A DNA stretch of 64,000 bases from Tillus elongatus (GCA_964006375.1 OZ023269.1:65565529-65629528); one strand, 5' to 3'. Counted from the stretch's first letter, positions 52,884-64,000 are shown. Numbers and translations are program-made. The notes: generated by a model not told the origin, from the letters alone.

Positions 52884-55013
52884 GATTTGGATAAAACTCT
52901 CTCAGGGCTGCAACTAAATTCATCTGTTGTATTTACCGGTCACCTTCTGACAACAACTTTGTCCAGCTCTTTGACTACCTTTCTGAAAAAACCGATCATC
53001 TGATTTCTGAATATCCCTCCCCTGAGGTCACTATACTTGGTGACTTCAATGTCCATAATAAGGAATGGCTAGGATCTTCAAAAACCGATCCACAAGGGAG
53101 AGCAGCGGAGGCCTTTGCAGTCAGAAACTCTTTAGCCAATATGGTTCAGCAACCTACTTACTTTTCTCGCACCCCAACCCACAGCTCAAATCCCTTGGAT
53201 CTCCTTCTTACTACACAACCTGAATGCTATAAGGTATCAGTCACCGCCCCCCTCAGTCGCTCAGACCATGGTATGGTCACCGCTTCCTGCGCAATGCAAC
53301 CCGAGGTCACATAGTCATCACACCCACGTATCGTTTGGCACTACAACTCCGCGAACTGGGACGAAATGCGAGATTACTTTTCCTCATTTCCATGGGCGTC
53401 TGTCTGCTTCTCTCATCCTGACCCCTCTGATATCTCACAAAACGTCACCGAAATTATCCAAGCTTGCATGGAATTATTTATTCCACGTACACAGAAAACA
53501 TCTTCAGCCACTCAAAAGCCCTGGTTCTCTAAATATTGTGACAAGGTCAGACTTGAAAAGGTCAAAGTTCACAAAACGCTTCTACACAATCCCAGTCAAG
53601 AAAACCGTCAAGCATTTAACGACGCAAGAACCGCTATGTCCGCATTCTTTCTGAGGCAAAAAACTCGTTTAATAACCACATCAAAAACAAGGTCCTCTTA
53701 AGCTCCAAGGGCAGCAAACCCTTCTGGACTCTTGCTTAATCTATTGGGAATAATTTCTGCAAGAGCGTGTTCCCACCTCTTGTCTCAGGGGATGAAATTG
53801 TTTCTACTGCCCTGGGCAAGGCTGAACTTTTTGGCTCGTTCGCCGGCAATTCTACTCTCAACCCACCTCTAAGTGTTCAACCACCGACAGTCCCCAATGT
53901 CGCGCATAAAATGACTGATATCATTTTCAAAACTAAAAAGGTACGAAAGATCCTCTCTTCTCTTAATACCAGGAAAGCCTGTGACCTTGACGAGATCCCA
54001 GCAATTGTTCTCAAAAAGTGCGCTCCAGAACTTGCTCCTGTCCTGACTCGTCTGTTTCAGATATCTTACAATAGAGGTATATTCCCTAGTAACTGGAAAA
54101 CTGCTCGAGTACAACCCATCCCCAAGAAAGGATCCAAAGCGCTTCCTAGCAATTACATGGCTATCTCTCTCCTTTCAGTCATATCTAAAGTGATGGAAAA
54201 GTATATAAACACCGAATTATTAAATTTCTTGAAAAACACAGTCTAATCCACGACAGGCAGTATGGATTCCCGTCAGCGCAGACCAACTGCTGACCTTTCC
54301 TTTGTCACCCATGCTTGGAACAAGTCTATAGAACTACACGGCGAACCCCAGATTGTCGCTCTAGACATATCCAAAGCATTCGACCAGGTCTGGCATGCAG
54401 CACTGCTTAATAAACTTCCCGCCTATGGCCTACCACCAAAACTCTGTACCTGGACAGCAGCTTCCTCTCCAACTGGAGCATTTCTGTTGTCGTGGATGGC
54501 CATTCCTCTAAACTATATCCAATTAATGCAGGAGTTCCTCAAAGCTCAGCTTTAGCCACTACTTTGTTTCTTCTCCACATCAATGACCTCCTCTCTAGCG
54601 CATCCAATCTAGTTCACAGTGCGGACGACAGCACCCTCCACTCAAATATACAATATTCTAAGCCTGTCTCTTTGGCCCAATTAGATGAGGATCGCAGACT
54701 CATGGAGGGTTCTGTCTCTGTGGATCTCCAAAAAATATTAGACTGGGGAAGTAGAAATCTTGTACAATTCAATCCCACCAAAGCTCAGTCTTGCTTTCTT
54801 CCTTATAAAAGATGCACCAGCCCTAGACCCATCACAATGAACAACTAAGTTATTCAAAGTAAAGAGTCCTTTTCACTTGTTGGCATTTCTGTGGATCGAA
54901 ATCTCAATTGGCACCAACATGTCACATCAATTGCAGAAGCGGCTGCTAAGAAATTAGGTTTCTCTCCGGGGTCGCAAATACTTTTCACCAGATAATCTCT
55001 TATATGATGTTAC
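52884..55013 (+). pseudogene. Jockey/CR1-type ORF2, endonuclease remnant and reverse transcriptase
   Basis: Endonuclease: FICCIYRSPSDNNFVQLFDY, the box ILGDFNVHNKEWLGSS (about 53035), and LSRSDHGMV (about 53255). The linker includes IVWHYNSANWDEMRDYFSSF and KPWFSKYCDKV. RT: LNTRKACDLDEIPAIVLKKC, YNRGIFPSNWKTARVQPIPK, ALDISKAFDQVWHAALLNKL, NAGVPQSSALATTLFLLHIN, and the catalytic box HSADDSTL (F lost before ADD). The end here is DRNLNWHQHV and FSPDNLLYDVTA. At least six stops or frameshifts separate the pieces. The layout fits the Jockey/CR1 group (possibly the Daphne-type lineage). The C-terminus resumes at 57490. Confidence 0.8.
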
Positions 55014-57489
55014 GGCCTGAAATTGCGGCAACAATTTTTCTTTATTTATTTTGTGTATTAAATAAATACAGAGCTCATTTTTGTATTGGTGCAAAGATAT
55101 GGTTGACTAAATTATTGACATATAAGTTTCCGTAGTTTCACATTTGCTTTAATAAACAGTTATAGGAATTGGCAATAGATGACTTACCTGGATAATACTA
55201 ATTTATGCTTAACTTAGATTGTGCACCCCAATAATTGTTAAAATGACGAGATGAAGGCAAACGAATTTGCACGTTGTATTTATTATGTTGAACAGACACA
55301 TCCACATCCGACTGTATGCTTATCATGTTATGAATAGCGTACGTCTGTCACAGGTAAATATTTATTTTTAATGCACACACGGCAAAAGTTTGGTCTAATA
55401 CCGATTCTTAACACCGAGAAATAACATAGCAAACCATCTTAACGCTTTAGTTTTATTGTTTACATTTATTTGCCTATATTGTATGGGAGATAAGCTGGAG
55501 ATAAGAAATTTGCCGTTCGTAAATATATTTGCAGTAGCGGCTCCTGGAAATAAATGAAAATTTGACTTTCAGGAACACATGGAATTTGCATAAGGTTAAC
55601 AGAGAATCTAAGCTGTCAGCTGCTGCAGTCTGCAGTCACGTATTATCGGTCAACGATAACATGCTGTGCTCAAAACGCCGGGAAATTTGAAATTAATCAT
55701 ACAATTAGATAGGTTGAAATGATACCCGTAGCTGGGTTATTTACTGAATGGTTCAGATGTTTAAAATATAGATTCTTTAACATATTTGTGTTGGCAATAT
55801 GTGACCACTGCCACCACGGGTCGATTTGAATATTTTTCAAAAATGTCCAGTTCATTAAAAATCAATTTCTGCCTTTCATTTCATCCACTTAGGTAACACT
55901 TGAATGTGTTATATATTCAGAGTTCATCATGTCAAGTTTATAGTTTTGCACATCGTAAATTTGCGTATTTTTTAATTATTTGAATCTAGAGTTTCCATCT
56001 CCCACTCTTCGAAACCCTACTTCGAACGGTTTTTTTCTATGCTGCTTTTCCCGTTTTTCTTACGAAAACTGTCCGTTTGCCATTTTTGATCTGCAGATCT
56101 TATTGTCAGCTGTTGTATTTTATTGTGTCTTTTTAAACAACGGTTATGTGTAAAGTCATTGTAGTTTATGGTAATTGATAATTGTTGTGACTGGCTGTTA
56201 TGTTCTGCAGTTGGTAAGTTATAATGTTTAATGTTGAACGCTCTGAAATCTGCCTCATTTCGAGTTACGTTGGATGAAACCACCCAGCAGGTTACGAGAT
56301 TTCACCCCAACCATTAATCCCCAGGTATTAGCGTGAGGACCTTTGGCCCAGACATCTTCCCGTCCAGCAATTAGCTAGCAAATGCTATTTGGATCCCGTA
56401 GCCTCCCCGGCACTGTCCAGGATTGGTTCCTAAATAAGTACCTCCCAATTTTATATCGACTACGTGGTCCCGGAATTTAATGGGATTAGCAGGAGTAATG
56501 AGAATCGTTTTGTGGACTATTATGCTAGTGAATTAAATACACTTCACACCATTCATGTTGACTATTCGGAGATACGTCACGGTTTAAATGTAAACCTCCG
56601 CATAAAATTAATTAAATGTTAGGTAGTCTTGTTTATTTAATCTATACGATTTTATTTAGCTCTTCTGTAATAATTTTTGTGAACGTTCTTGGCAGCCAAT
56701 TACGGGAAAGATAATATTGTTCGATGCTTACCCTTAACTCATATTATTATAATAACTATTGATATTCCAAATTTACGAAGTTAATAATTCTCAATACACC
56801 GTTAACCTATCAGATATAATACCTTTGTTTTAAATTTACCAGGTTTAAATATCGATACATTATCAAAATATTATCATACAATGTCTATATTTTAATTTTA
56901 CCCAGTAATTTAAATATTTACACACTTACATGTTAATTTGTGCACGTATTATATTTATATAGGTATATTATCTATTTTATTATTTTCTAATAAAGAAAAA
57001 CTAAAACTTTAATTGAGTAAGTGAATTGTTTTGGTCAATGTTTTATTACATGTTCTACGGGTCCTATAATTTTTTTTGCTCCTCATTTAAAGCTTAGGCT
57101 AGTATATTGGACGTGCCTATGACTTGATGCGTCTTGCTTTTCATCCTTCCATTGATGTTATTGTAACAATTACTTTGAGGCCAAGCATTACCTAGCACAT
57201 TTATATCAATTTTTCTAATTCAACCGTGTCGTGAATAAACACTGACCATCTATAGTTTGCAGTCGACTGCGGGCATCCAAGACTGCTGGCGCCCATATAA
57301 ATTGTTTATTGAATTAATGCCCCTTCCAGAAATATACAACCAGAGTTGAAAGAAAAACGTTCAACCCGAACCACCAGAGCCGGAGCATAAGCTTTGCCTG
57401 CTGTTTATTCAAGATTCACATTAACTTCATTTTTAGATTGTTTTGTTATTATTTTTTTATTAGGCTATTACAGCAGAGCGGAAGATTGG
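55014..57489. other. Unexplained ~2.5 kb DNA interrupting the nested element
   Basis: It separates two halves of one ORF2 (LLYDVTA at 55013 and SQIRPNLEYCSHIWG at 57506). The boundaries read ...TATGATGTTACGGCCTGAAA and TTAGGCTATTACAGCAGAGC. No terminal inverted repeat, poly(A) tail or gene was recognised. The minus-strand frame 56283-56017 (88 residues) has no known domain. AT-rich with a few Ca/Gt-rich segments. Confidence 0.45.
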
Positions 57490-57990
57490 TAACAATACTT
57501 CGCAAATAAGGCCAAACCTCGAATACTGCTCCCACATCTGGGGTGCTGCTGCCGCTTCTACACTCGCTATCCTGGACTCCATTCAGAAATACGTCTCATT
57601 GGTGACCCTACCCTCACCCAAAGACTGCCATCCCTTGCCCACCGACGTCTCGTTGGTGACCTCTCTCTCTTTTATAGATATCTGCAAGGGCACTGCGCAG
57701 AGGAGCTTTCTTACATAGTTCCTCCACCTGCTGCCCCCAACAGATCTACCAGGGGAATAGGGCGAATGCACCCTTTTACTGTCCAGGTCACCAAACATAG
57801 AACATCTTCTTATGCCCGCTCTTTTGTCACGAGGACTTCCAAGTTGTGGAATTCCTTGCCGGCGCATATTTTTCCTTCTCCGAACTGCAAGTCCAGAATT
57901 AACAAGTTGCCTCTTTCCTCCTTGTCGACACCCACGGTACGATAGTATTTAGGCTGTAAGCCCTCGTGGTGTGTTGTTGAAATAAAAAAA
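57490..57990 (+). pseudogene. Jockey/CR1-type ORF2, C-terminal segment
   Basis: Reads SQIRPNLEYCSHIWGAAAAS, LDSIQKYVSLV, HRRLVGDLSLFYRYLQGHCA-type sequence in mixed frames, LWNSLPAHIF-like sequence at about 57843-57872, and ends at GTTGAAATAAAAAAA. It has frameshifts. It completes the ORF2 begun at 52884. Confidence 0.7.
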
Positions 57991-59300
57991 TCTTGGGGTC
58001 GTATTGGACACCAAGCTAACCTGGAATGGTCACACTGGAAAAATACTGCGTAAGGCAGTCATGACCTTAGCCAACACTAGGCCACTATATGGAAAAACGT
58101 GGGGACTAAGACCTAGTATGGCCCACTGGCTGTACACAAGGGTGGTCAGACCATCGTTAACACTCACGGCACTGGTCTGGTGGCCTAAGGTGACACAATT
58201 CAGTGCCAAACAAAAACTAGGCAAGATCCAAAGGATGGCTTGCCTAGGCATCACAGGGGCCATGTCTTCAACCCCACCAGCCGCCATGGAGGTGTTGCTG
58301 GATCTGCCCCCCCTACACTTAGTTATTATGGGGGAGGCCAGGCTAGGACTATACAGACTAACCTGCAATGGTAGACTGGAGATCACTCCAGGCTTCAGGG
58401 GCCACTGCAAAATTCAGGAGATCGTTAAGGAGTCCATGCTTGAAATGAGGTCAGACTTCGCGAATCTGCAGGGAAAACAACTTTACAGTGGAAATCCCCG
58501 ACCGCGAGGCATGTTGGGAGGAGACGCCGGGCATACCTCGGGACGCTATCGTCTGGTACACGGACCGATCCGGCGGGAAGCGTGGGACGGAGGCAGGTGT
58601 TTATTCGGAAGGACCGAGGGAAGTCATAGTATTTCTCACGGAGCCCATGCAACGGTCTTTCAGGCCGAAATGAACGCCATACTGCACTGTGTGCGAGAGA
58701 ACAAGAGGAGGGGCTACACCAACAAGCGGATCCTCAACCACAGGCAACCCTTAAGGCCCTAAGTCGCCCACAGGTAAATTCCTGGCTGGTGAGTGAGTGC
58801 CGAGACGAGCGACCTGGCTGGGCAGAATGAGGTCACCCTCATCTGGGTGCCGGGTCACTCGGGGGTCAAAGGCAATGAAGAAGCTGACAGTCTCGCGAAG
58901 AGAGGGTCAGAAACCAACACAAGGTGTACTGGGCAGACTGTCCAGGGCTCAGACATGGGAAGTCGATAATTGACGAACCCAGTTCAAAGAGAGCTGTGGA
59001 GCTGCTAAATCCAGCAGAGGACAGCTCAGAAACATAACAGGTCTTTTGACGGGACACATGGCCGTCAGGGCAACATCTGCATAAAATCGGGCGGTTCAAG
59101 GGGGACCTCGCATGCAAACTCTGCGGCGAGGGGAAGGATTCAGCCCAGCACATCTTGTGCGAGTGTAAAGCTCTGGGCCGCAAAAGACAACTGATCTATG
59201 GTCAGTCTAGACCGGAGACAGATTAATATAAAACTTCACTCTACCAATGGCTGTGCAGACTAGTTCAAGGCACAGTAATTTTGGAATGGGTTGAGTAAGA
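57991..59300 (+). pseudogene. LOA-like ORF2, 3' portion (end of RT, RNase H, zinc knuckle)
   Basis: Resumes VLDTKLTWNGHTGKILRKAV (RT thumb), then LYGKTWGLRPSMAHWLYTRV, a connection region, then RNase H boxes in several frames: IVWYTDRSGGKRGTEAGVYS (Asp; Gly to Arg after TD), QAEMNAILHCVRENKRRGYT (Glu), and HSGVKGNEEADSLAKRGS. The Asp box after RRGYTNKRI is damaged (LNHRQPLRP). C-terminus: CKLCGEGKDSAQHILCEC knuckle (about 59112-59165, with the C-x2-C retained). Stops include one at 59225. Inactive. Confidence 0.85.
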
Positions 59301-59380
59301 CTAAGGGCATGCACAATAAACCAAAGGTTGCAGTGTTATCGGGGCGGCAAGGTCGCGGACGAGCCCTGAGGGAAAAAAAA

Positions 59381-59391
59381 CTACAATGCTT
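59381..59391. repeat. Target-site duplication, right (CTACAATGCTT)
   Basis: Partner of 49991-50001; the flank then continues into sequence related to the 49.4-50.0 kb tandem array. Confidence 0.92.
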
Positions 59392-59690
59392 TTAATATCC
59401 CCACTCTTTTAAATTCTTAGATAGATGCCACGGGAGGCATAGACCGTGCAAATCCAGATGGATTTGACAAACCAAACTTGACTCCGGATTTGACTAACTC
59501 GATCTTGACTCTTGATTTTGACTACCCGGATTGGATATTCATTTTATGTTTCTGTTGAGATATGTGAATGGAAGATAAATCTGACACATGTTCAGCGTAA
59601 CAATAAATCTGTAGCAACTTTTCATAAGTTGGTGTCTTTGAAATATTTTTTTAGGTGCGAAAAATTGTTACTGTAGTTAACGTTGACAAT
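59392..59690. other. Continuation of the repeat array interrupted by the LOA copy
   Basis: GGAGGCATAGACCGTG (59427) and ATGGATTTGACAAACC match 49420 and 49339. Short TTGACT-rich repeats (ACTTGACTCC, GATTTGACTA, CTTGACTCTT) follow. No gene. Confidence 0.5.
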
Positions 59691-60060
59691 TATCGAACAT
59701 TACCGCTGATTAAGCAGGTTATGCTTATCAGACCTATCGAATCGTTATTCTCGCTGCAGAATTATCTCTGACGAGCTATCGATTGCCTTACCGTTGATAA
59801 GATGGGTTACGTTTTATCAAGCCAACCACTACTGCTGATTAAGCAGGTTATGCTTATTAGACCTATCATATCGTTGCTCTTGTTGGCGCGTTATCTCTGG
59901 CAATTTATCGATTAGCATACCATTGGTAAAATTATACTTTATCAAACCTATCGTATTGTCATGTTTGTTGGCGAGCTATCGCTGATGAATTATTAATTAC
60001 CTTGCCTTTGATAAAATGGGTCACATTTTATCAAATCTGTCGTTGTGCTTGTTCTCTTTA
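59691..60060. repeat. Degenerate ~129-bp tandem repeat
   Basis: GCTGATTAAGCAGGTTATGC occurs at about 59705 and 59834, each followed by TTAT(C/T)AGACCTATC. A third, weaker unit starts near 59935 (TATCAAACCTATCGTATTGT). Related TATCG-rich sequence is seen at 49500-49620. No gene. Confidence 0.6.
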
Positions 60061-61265
<1,205 letters not shown>

Positions 61266-61514
61266 TTGTTTGTTTGTAAGGTTATGCTGGCTGTTGCCCG
61301 CTAGCCGACAGTGTCCTTAGGTTATTGGTTGCCAAGCAACAGTCTTACAACGTGTTGTATATGTTGAATGTCTGTACACATGCTTATTTATGAGCTTACC
61401 ATATGGAAATTTGTGATTATGTTTGACATATGGTAAGATCATGTGAATGGTAGGTTAGGACGTTGCTAGCTAACGTGTGTGTGTGTGGGCGGAACAAACA
61501 GACAGACAGACAGC

Positions 61515-61522
61515 TATATAAG
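61515..61522 (+). promoter_or_regulatory. TATA box (TATATAAG) with initiator at 61544-61548
   Basis: TATATAAG starts 31 bp before the A of TCAGT (61544-61548), the arthropod initiator consensus. This spacing is what a core promoter requires. It gives a 5' UTR of about 27 nt before ATG 61573. A GACAGACAGACAG run lies just upstream (61499-61512). Confidence 0.7.
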
Positions 61523-61572
61523 AACGGTTAGAGTGAGAGCTGCTCAGTGTAACACTGGTAAACGTAGCGAAC

Positions 61573-63078
61573 GTGTTCAAGTTACTTTTGGGTATATGTG
61601 TTCTTTGTCTAAGTGCCTCCTGTGGAGAGGAGGTAAGTGAAACAGACACACAAGTGGCCAGCGATTATCTCATCAAATATGGTTTTTTAAGCATCGATAC
61701 CATTAACAATGGGCGGCCAACGATGTTACAGAATACACGAGCTTTCACGGATGCCTTAAACACGTTTCAAACGTTTTTCAAGCTACCCGAAAGTAACAAT
61801 CTGACTAGTGCAGACATCAACCTGATGAAGCGGAAACGATGCGGTGAAGAAGATTTTTCCCAGAGTGTCTTATTAACAGCACAGCCTAAATGGAAAAAGA
61901 AAACATTGAAATGGTACATACATCATTTAGATCTGACGGTTATCGTGCTAACACAATAAGCATTCAAACAGTGGGAGCAGCATGTTGATTTGAATTTTGT
62001 CAGAACAAAAAGCTATGCGGATGCCAACATAGCGATAAGTTTTTGTAACAACCAACATTGTTACTTGATAAGCGGGCAACCGTGTAGATATCCAATTGGT
62101 GGTGATGTTTTAGGGCACTCTTATTTTCCAAATGATAACAACACACCCGTTGAGATCCACATAAGCAATAATGTCACATGGAACTTTCGACCGCACTCAT
62201 CGGATGACTCATACTATTTAGTTATTCTACACGAGCTGGGACACAGTTTAGGACTCAAACACTCCTTCGACCAAAACTCTCTTATGTATCCGTATGCTGG
62301 ATCCGGCATATCTGCTGAAGATATTCAACGAATTCAAGAGTTGTATCGGGAAGGCTCTACAACAACAAAAACAACACAGACTACACCAAAGACAGCTGAG
62401 ACTACACCATTGACCTCAAAGACTACCACAAGACTGATGATGATGAAACCAAAGACGGCCACAGCAAAACCTAAAACAACCAAATCAAGTATGGACCTGT
62501 GTAATTATATAGACAAGATCAGACCTCTGGTTATTATTAACCACAACATGTATCTGTTTTATAAGAAATGGGTGTGGGTCGACCCATTGGACAATATCCC
62601 TATCAAGAGGCAAAACTTGTGACAACTTGGCTACCACATTTGAAAATTTTTAAAGAAGTTAAACATATATCAGCGATCTAGTGGAGAAGTTGTCATGTTT
62701 CCCAGCATACAGCCCAAACACGTTGGCATATTCAGTAATCTCACATACCTAAAGACGTTGCAGTTCGACCGGATAGGTGCAATGGTAAACACATATACAG
62801 GAAAAACCGTTATATTTCATTCGAATACCATGTATGAAATCATTGGTGAGACTGGATCCATTTTCTATAGACGAGAAGCAGGTTATATAAACACCTTTTT
62901 TCCCGAATTCCCAGCCAAGATTGATGGAGCGTTCCGTTACACAAACGGCCATTTGTACCTGTTTAGAACAAATAAATATTACGAATTTGATGAGTTTACC
63001 AATCAGATAGTTACAATAGGTCATAAAGATTTATCTATATTTGGTATTCAGTGCCCTACCCGCAGTCTATATGGATAA
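61573..63078 (+). pseudogene. Intronless matrix metalloproteinase (signal, propeptide, catalytic, hemopexin) with frame disruptions
   Basis: Signal peptide MFKLLLGICVLCLSAS. Peptidoglycan-binding-like propeptide (DYLIKYGFLS, LNTFQTFFKLPESNNLT). Cysteine switch MKRKRCGEEDF (consensus PRCGxPD). Catalytic domain: AFKQWEQHVDLNF, GGDVLGHSYFP, zinc site HELGHSLGLKH (62230-62262), Met-turn NSLMYPYA. Thr/Lys-rich hinge (about 62359-62490). Four-blade hemopexin domain from DLCNYIDKIRP to FGIQCPTRSLYG with the closing Cys pair. Length about 500 codons, normal for the family. The main frame is stopped at 61957-61959 and 62620-62622, with further stops to 62680. In both places family-like sequence continues in a neighbouring frame (61925-61957 and about 62602-62680) before the main frame resumes. 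Extracellular matrix degradation is the family role. No introns, unlike typical animal MMP genes. If the breaks are assembly errors the gene is intact. Confidence 0.85.
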
Positions 63079-63263
63079 CTCAGCCTGCTATTACAGAAGA
63101 TTATCAGGTATACAAAGGACAACGACGACCAGCAACCATCAAATGTTGAAGACTATGATGATGATTATATAGTGTAACATATTCAAAAATATTATCTGGG
63201 TTTGTTTAACAAACCAAACCAAACCAAGCAGCTGACACACAGATTAACATATTAATGTATGAA

Positions 63264-63269
63264 AATAAA
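63264..63269 (+). terminator. Poly(A) signal AATAAA downstream of the metalloproteinase
   Basis: AATAAA lies 186 bp after the stop codon, followed by an AT-rich stretch and a GTGTGTATTG run suitable for a downstream element. Confidence 0.55.
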
Positions 63270-63319
63270 AAATATTTACCGACTGTGTGTATTGTCATTC
63301 CCTACCTGCATGACCAACT

Positions 63320-63580
63320 TGTAAGAGTGAAACTGTAACAAGTGAAAGGTATCAGGTTGCGAGTGACCTCGGTTTTTGTTTGAGGCTGTCTACAGTCGTT
63401 ATTTCCTATCGGACACCTACTTTCAGAGTTAAACCGCGACAAGTGGACGCCTGCGTGACCTCGTTTCTTACCGGTGACCTACTTTCAAAGTTGTTAGACT
63501 GTGACAAGTGATAGGTATCATGTTCCATTACGCAACCTCGTTTCTGTTTGAGTTTGTTGAAAAGGCCCCCTCTAACATCG
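63320..63580. repeat. Degenerate ~80-90 bp tandem repeat
   Basis: ACAAGTG with (T)GACCTCG and GTTTGAG-type elements recurs: AACAAGTGAAAGGTATCAGG (63338), GACAAGTGGACGCC (63435), GACAAGTGATAGGTATCATG (63502), each followed by a TGACCTCG or CAACCTCG block. No coding. Confidence 0.5.
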
Positions 63581-63721
63581 AGAATCATTCCTATTTTACA
63601 TAAGATTCCATGTATTTTAGCCAAATATACATCTTTTGACACTGTTTTCCATAAGAAACAACGTATTTGACAAATACATCCAGATACACATAGTTGGAAA
63701 ACCAATATTTGTGACAGCGAT

Positions 63722-63815
63722 GCCATATTTGAAATATTGTTGTTATTCCAACTGTATGGATGGTAAGCTAACTGTGACCATATCTACGTACAACCCACAC
63801 ACCCTAGCTAGTTAC
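63722..63815 (+). repeat. Left arm of a perfect 94-bp inverted repeat
   Basis: GCCATATTTGAAATATTGTT... to ...CCCTAGCTAGTTAC is the exact reverse complement of 63907-64000; I compared base by base and found no mismatch. A 91-bp spacer separates the arms. Confidence 0.97.
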
Positions 63816-63906
63816 AAATAGTATTTGTACACACACACACTTTTCAAACCTTTGTGCCATCCATGACCGGATCGTAATTTGTGGCATCTTCCATTCTACG
63901 CATGCA

Positions 63907-64000
63907 GTAACTAGCTAGGGTGTGTGGGTTGTACGTAGATATGGTCACAGTTAGCTTACCATCCATACAGTTGGAATAACAACAATATTTCAAATATGGC
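63907..64000 (-). repeat. Right arm of the perfect inverted repeat, cut by the window edge
   Basis: GTAACTAGCTAGGGTGTGTG... to the last base of the window. The true arm may be longer, because base 63721 would pair with 64001. Confidence 0.97.

Larger units (their letters stand above)
52884..57990 (+). mobile_element. Nested Jockey/CR1-type non-LTR element, 5'-truncated, itself interrupted
   Basis: It starts inside the endonuclease domain and ends with AATAAAAAAA at 57981-57990, directly joined to LOA sequence on both sides. The element body is 52884-about 55013 and about 57490-57990, with unrelated DNA between. The insertion coincides with loss of about 690 bp of the LOA target, so no target duplication is expected. 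It is a relative, not a close copy, of the elements in units A and B. Confidence 0.8.
50002..59380 (+). mobile_element. LOA-like non-LTR retrotransposon interrupted by a nested Jockey/CR1-type element
   Basis: 5' end GGGGTCAAGGAGTCGCAGGC (50002); poly(A) ends at 59380; flanked by CTACAATGCTT. LOA sequence runs 50002-52883, then resumes at 57991. Compared with the 35.57 kb copy, about 690 bp (38617-39306 equivalent, the central RT region) is missing at the break. The 3' UTR and tail are single, unlike the 35.57 kb copy. Confidence 0.9.

Noticed and set aside
57583..57867. 94-codon minus-strand frame
   Set aside because: Antisense of the C-terminal segment of the nested Jockey/CR1-type ORF2.

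Overview
This window is eukaryotic, AT-rich, intron-era genomic DNA dominated by transposable elements, most likely from an insect or other arthropod. The evidence is the element mix: a decayed Polinton/Maverick-like element, a DD41D Tc1/mariner transposon, LOA-like and Jockey/CR1-group non-LTR retrotransposons, Penelope-like remnants, and many (TA)n microsatellites. No bacterial operon, rRNA or tRNA was seen. The species cannot be named from the sequence alone.

Layout. 1-8.9 kb is a decayed Polinton-like element: a DUF8207-type protein, a chromodomain integrase, two unrecognised genes and a protein-primed DNA polymerase B broken into at least six pieces, plus a second polymerase fragment. 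8.9-10.3 kb is a local AT-rich repeat cluster. 10.45-11.24 kb is an unrecognised Cys-rich gene with a good TATA box. 12.4-14.2 kb holds a coding remnant, a truncated LOA-like copy and a LINE 3' end. 14.6-22.7 kb is one Tc1/mariner element with terminal inverted repeats of roughly 0.8 kb, whose right arm is split by a LOA-like element with its own target-site duplication. 22.7-35.6 kb contains two copies of a 4.3-4.5 kb unit carrying a dead Jockey/CR1-type ORF2, and a 1.6 kb inverted-repeat element inserted in the flank of the second copy. 35.57-40.95 kb is the best preserved LOA-like element. 41.9-43.3 kb is a pair of inverted Penelope-like 3' ends. 44.0-45.3 kb is a foldback-like element. 45.40-45.53 kb looks like the last exon of a host death-domain gene. 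46.1-48.1 kb is a tandem duplication carrying a decayed coding segment. 50.0-59.4 kb is a LOA-like element interrupted by a Jockey/CR1-type element that is itself interrupted by 2.5 kb of unknown DNA.

The right edge (61.5-64 kb) is the most gene-like part. It holds a complete, intronless matrix metalloproteinase unit (TATA box, initiator, signal peptide, cysteine switch, zinc site, hemopexin domain, poly(A) signal) carrying two pairs of compensating frame disruptions, followed by a perfect 94-bp inverted repeat that runs off the window edge.

How the parts relate: three LOA-like copies keep both target-site duplications, so the order of insertion can be read. Two of them share the same in-frame stop in the reverse transcriptase, so it was probably inherited from a source copy. 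Almost every other reading frame is broken. The exceptions are LOA ORF1 of the 35.57 kb copy, the death-domain exon, and possibly the metalloproteinase if its frame breaks are assembly errors.
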